64,000 bases of DNA from Polaribacter aestuariivivens (GTDB lineage: Bacteria; Bacteroidota; Bacteroidia; Flavobacteriales; Flavobacteriaceae), in contig NZ_VANR01000008.1 of assembly GCF_005885675.1 (NCBI RefSeq), positions 62,721 to 126,720 on the forward strand, read 5' to 3'. The notes beneath the pieces were generated by a model, which was given only the letters and a program-made list of their open reading frames with translations, searched no databases and was not told the origin of the DNA. The position numbers and the translations under genes are program-made. Shown piece by piece: positions 63,982 to 64,000 of this stretch; position 1 is the stretch's first letter, and each line of letters opens with the position of its first letter.

Positions 63982-64000
63982 TTTACTTTCAAATTCTCTT

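Overview
The window looks like chromosome of a low-GC member of the Bacteroidota, most likely a marine Flavobacteriaceae (Polaribacter/Tenacibaculum-like). Supporting signs are strong A+T bias, promoter boxes of the Bacteroidota type (TAnnTTTG, sometimes with an upstream TTG), many lipoproteins, a TonB-dependent receptor paired with a DUF4249 lipoprotein, a monomeric isocitrate dehydrogenase and a CAL67264-type mini membrane protein. No rRNA, tRNA, CRISPR array, transposase or phage gene was recognised.

Layout. 1-13 kb is mainly housekeeping: a HAD phosphatase (cut by the window edge), ribD, an LEA-like lipoprotein, a GNAT acetyltransferase, cardiolipin synthase, prmC, an FAD oxidoreductase, an aspartic protease/RimK/AstE triad, a TonB-C-like secreted protein, trmD, a GT39-type glycosyltransferase and rplS. 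13.7-25.5 kb carries monomeric icd, a MacA/permease/TolC export operon without its own ATPase, a TonB receptor with a DUF4249 lipoprotein, and murQ with two small neighbours. 25.7-33.7 kb is the most unusual metabolic locus. It holds a secreted dikinase with glucan-water-dikinase domain order, two exported class-A-beta-lactamase-fold hydrolases, and a predicted Npt/TLC nucleotide transporter fused to HEAT repeats.

34-47 kb is accessory. It contains a Tyr/Arg-rich secreted protein behind a sigma-54-like promoter, a subtilisin lipoprotein, and a tight seven-gene operon of small and mostly unknown envelope proteins (vWA lipoprotein, coiled-coil membrane protein, TerB-like, Excalibur, DUF4236). 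It also has several microproteins with look-alike terminators and a TPR histidine kinase with its response regulator. 47-56.5 kb has ettA, a decayed glycogen-binding-domain remnant, fadH, and a redox/electrophile-stress cluster (two pirins, MarR, glutaredoxin-like, FMN reductase, OsmC, DoxX). Two near-identical 20-bp palindromes in that cluster look like operators for the MarR protein. 56.6-64 kb has poorly known membrane proteins and a four-helix-bundle gene embedded in inverted purine/pyrimidine repeat tracts, then DUF6638, a Nudix hydrolase and an AAA ATPase.

Functions are assigned from motifs and family memory only; no database search was possible.
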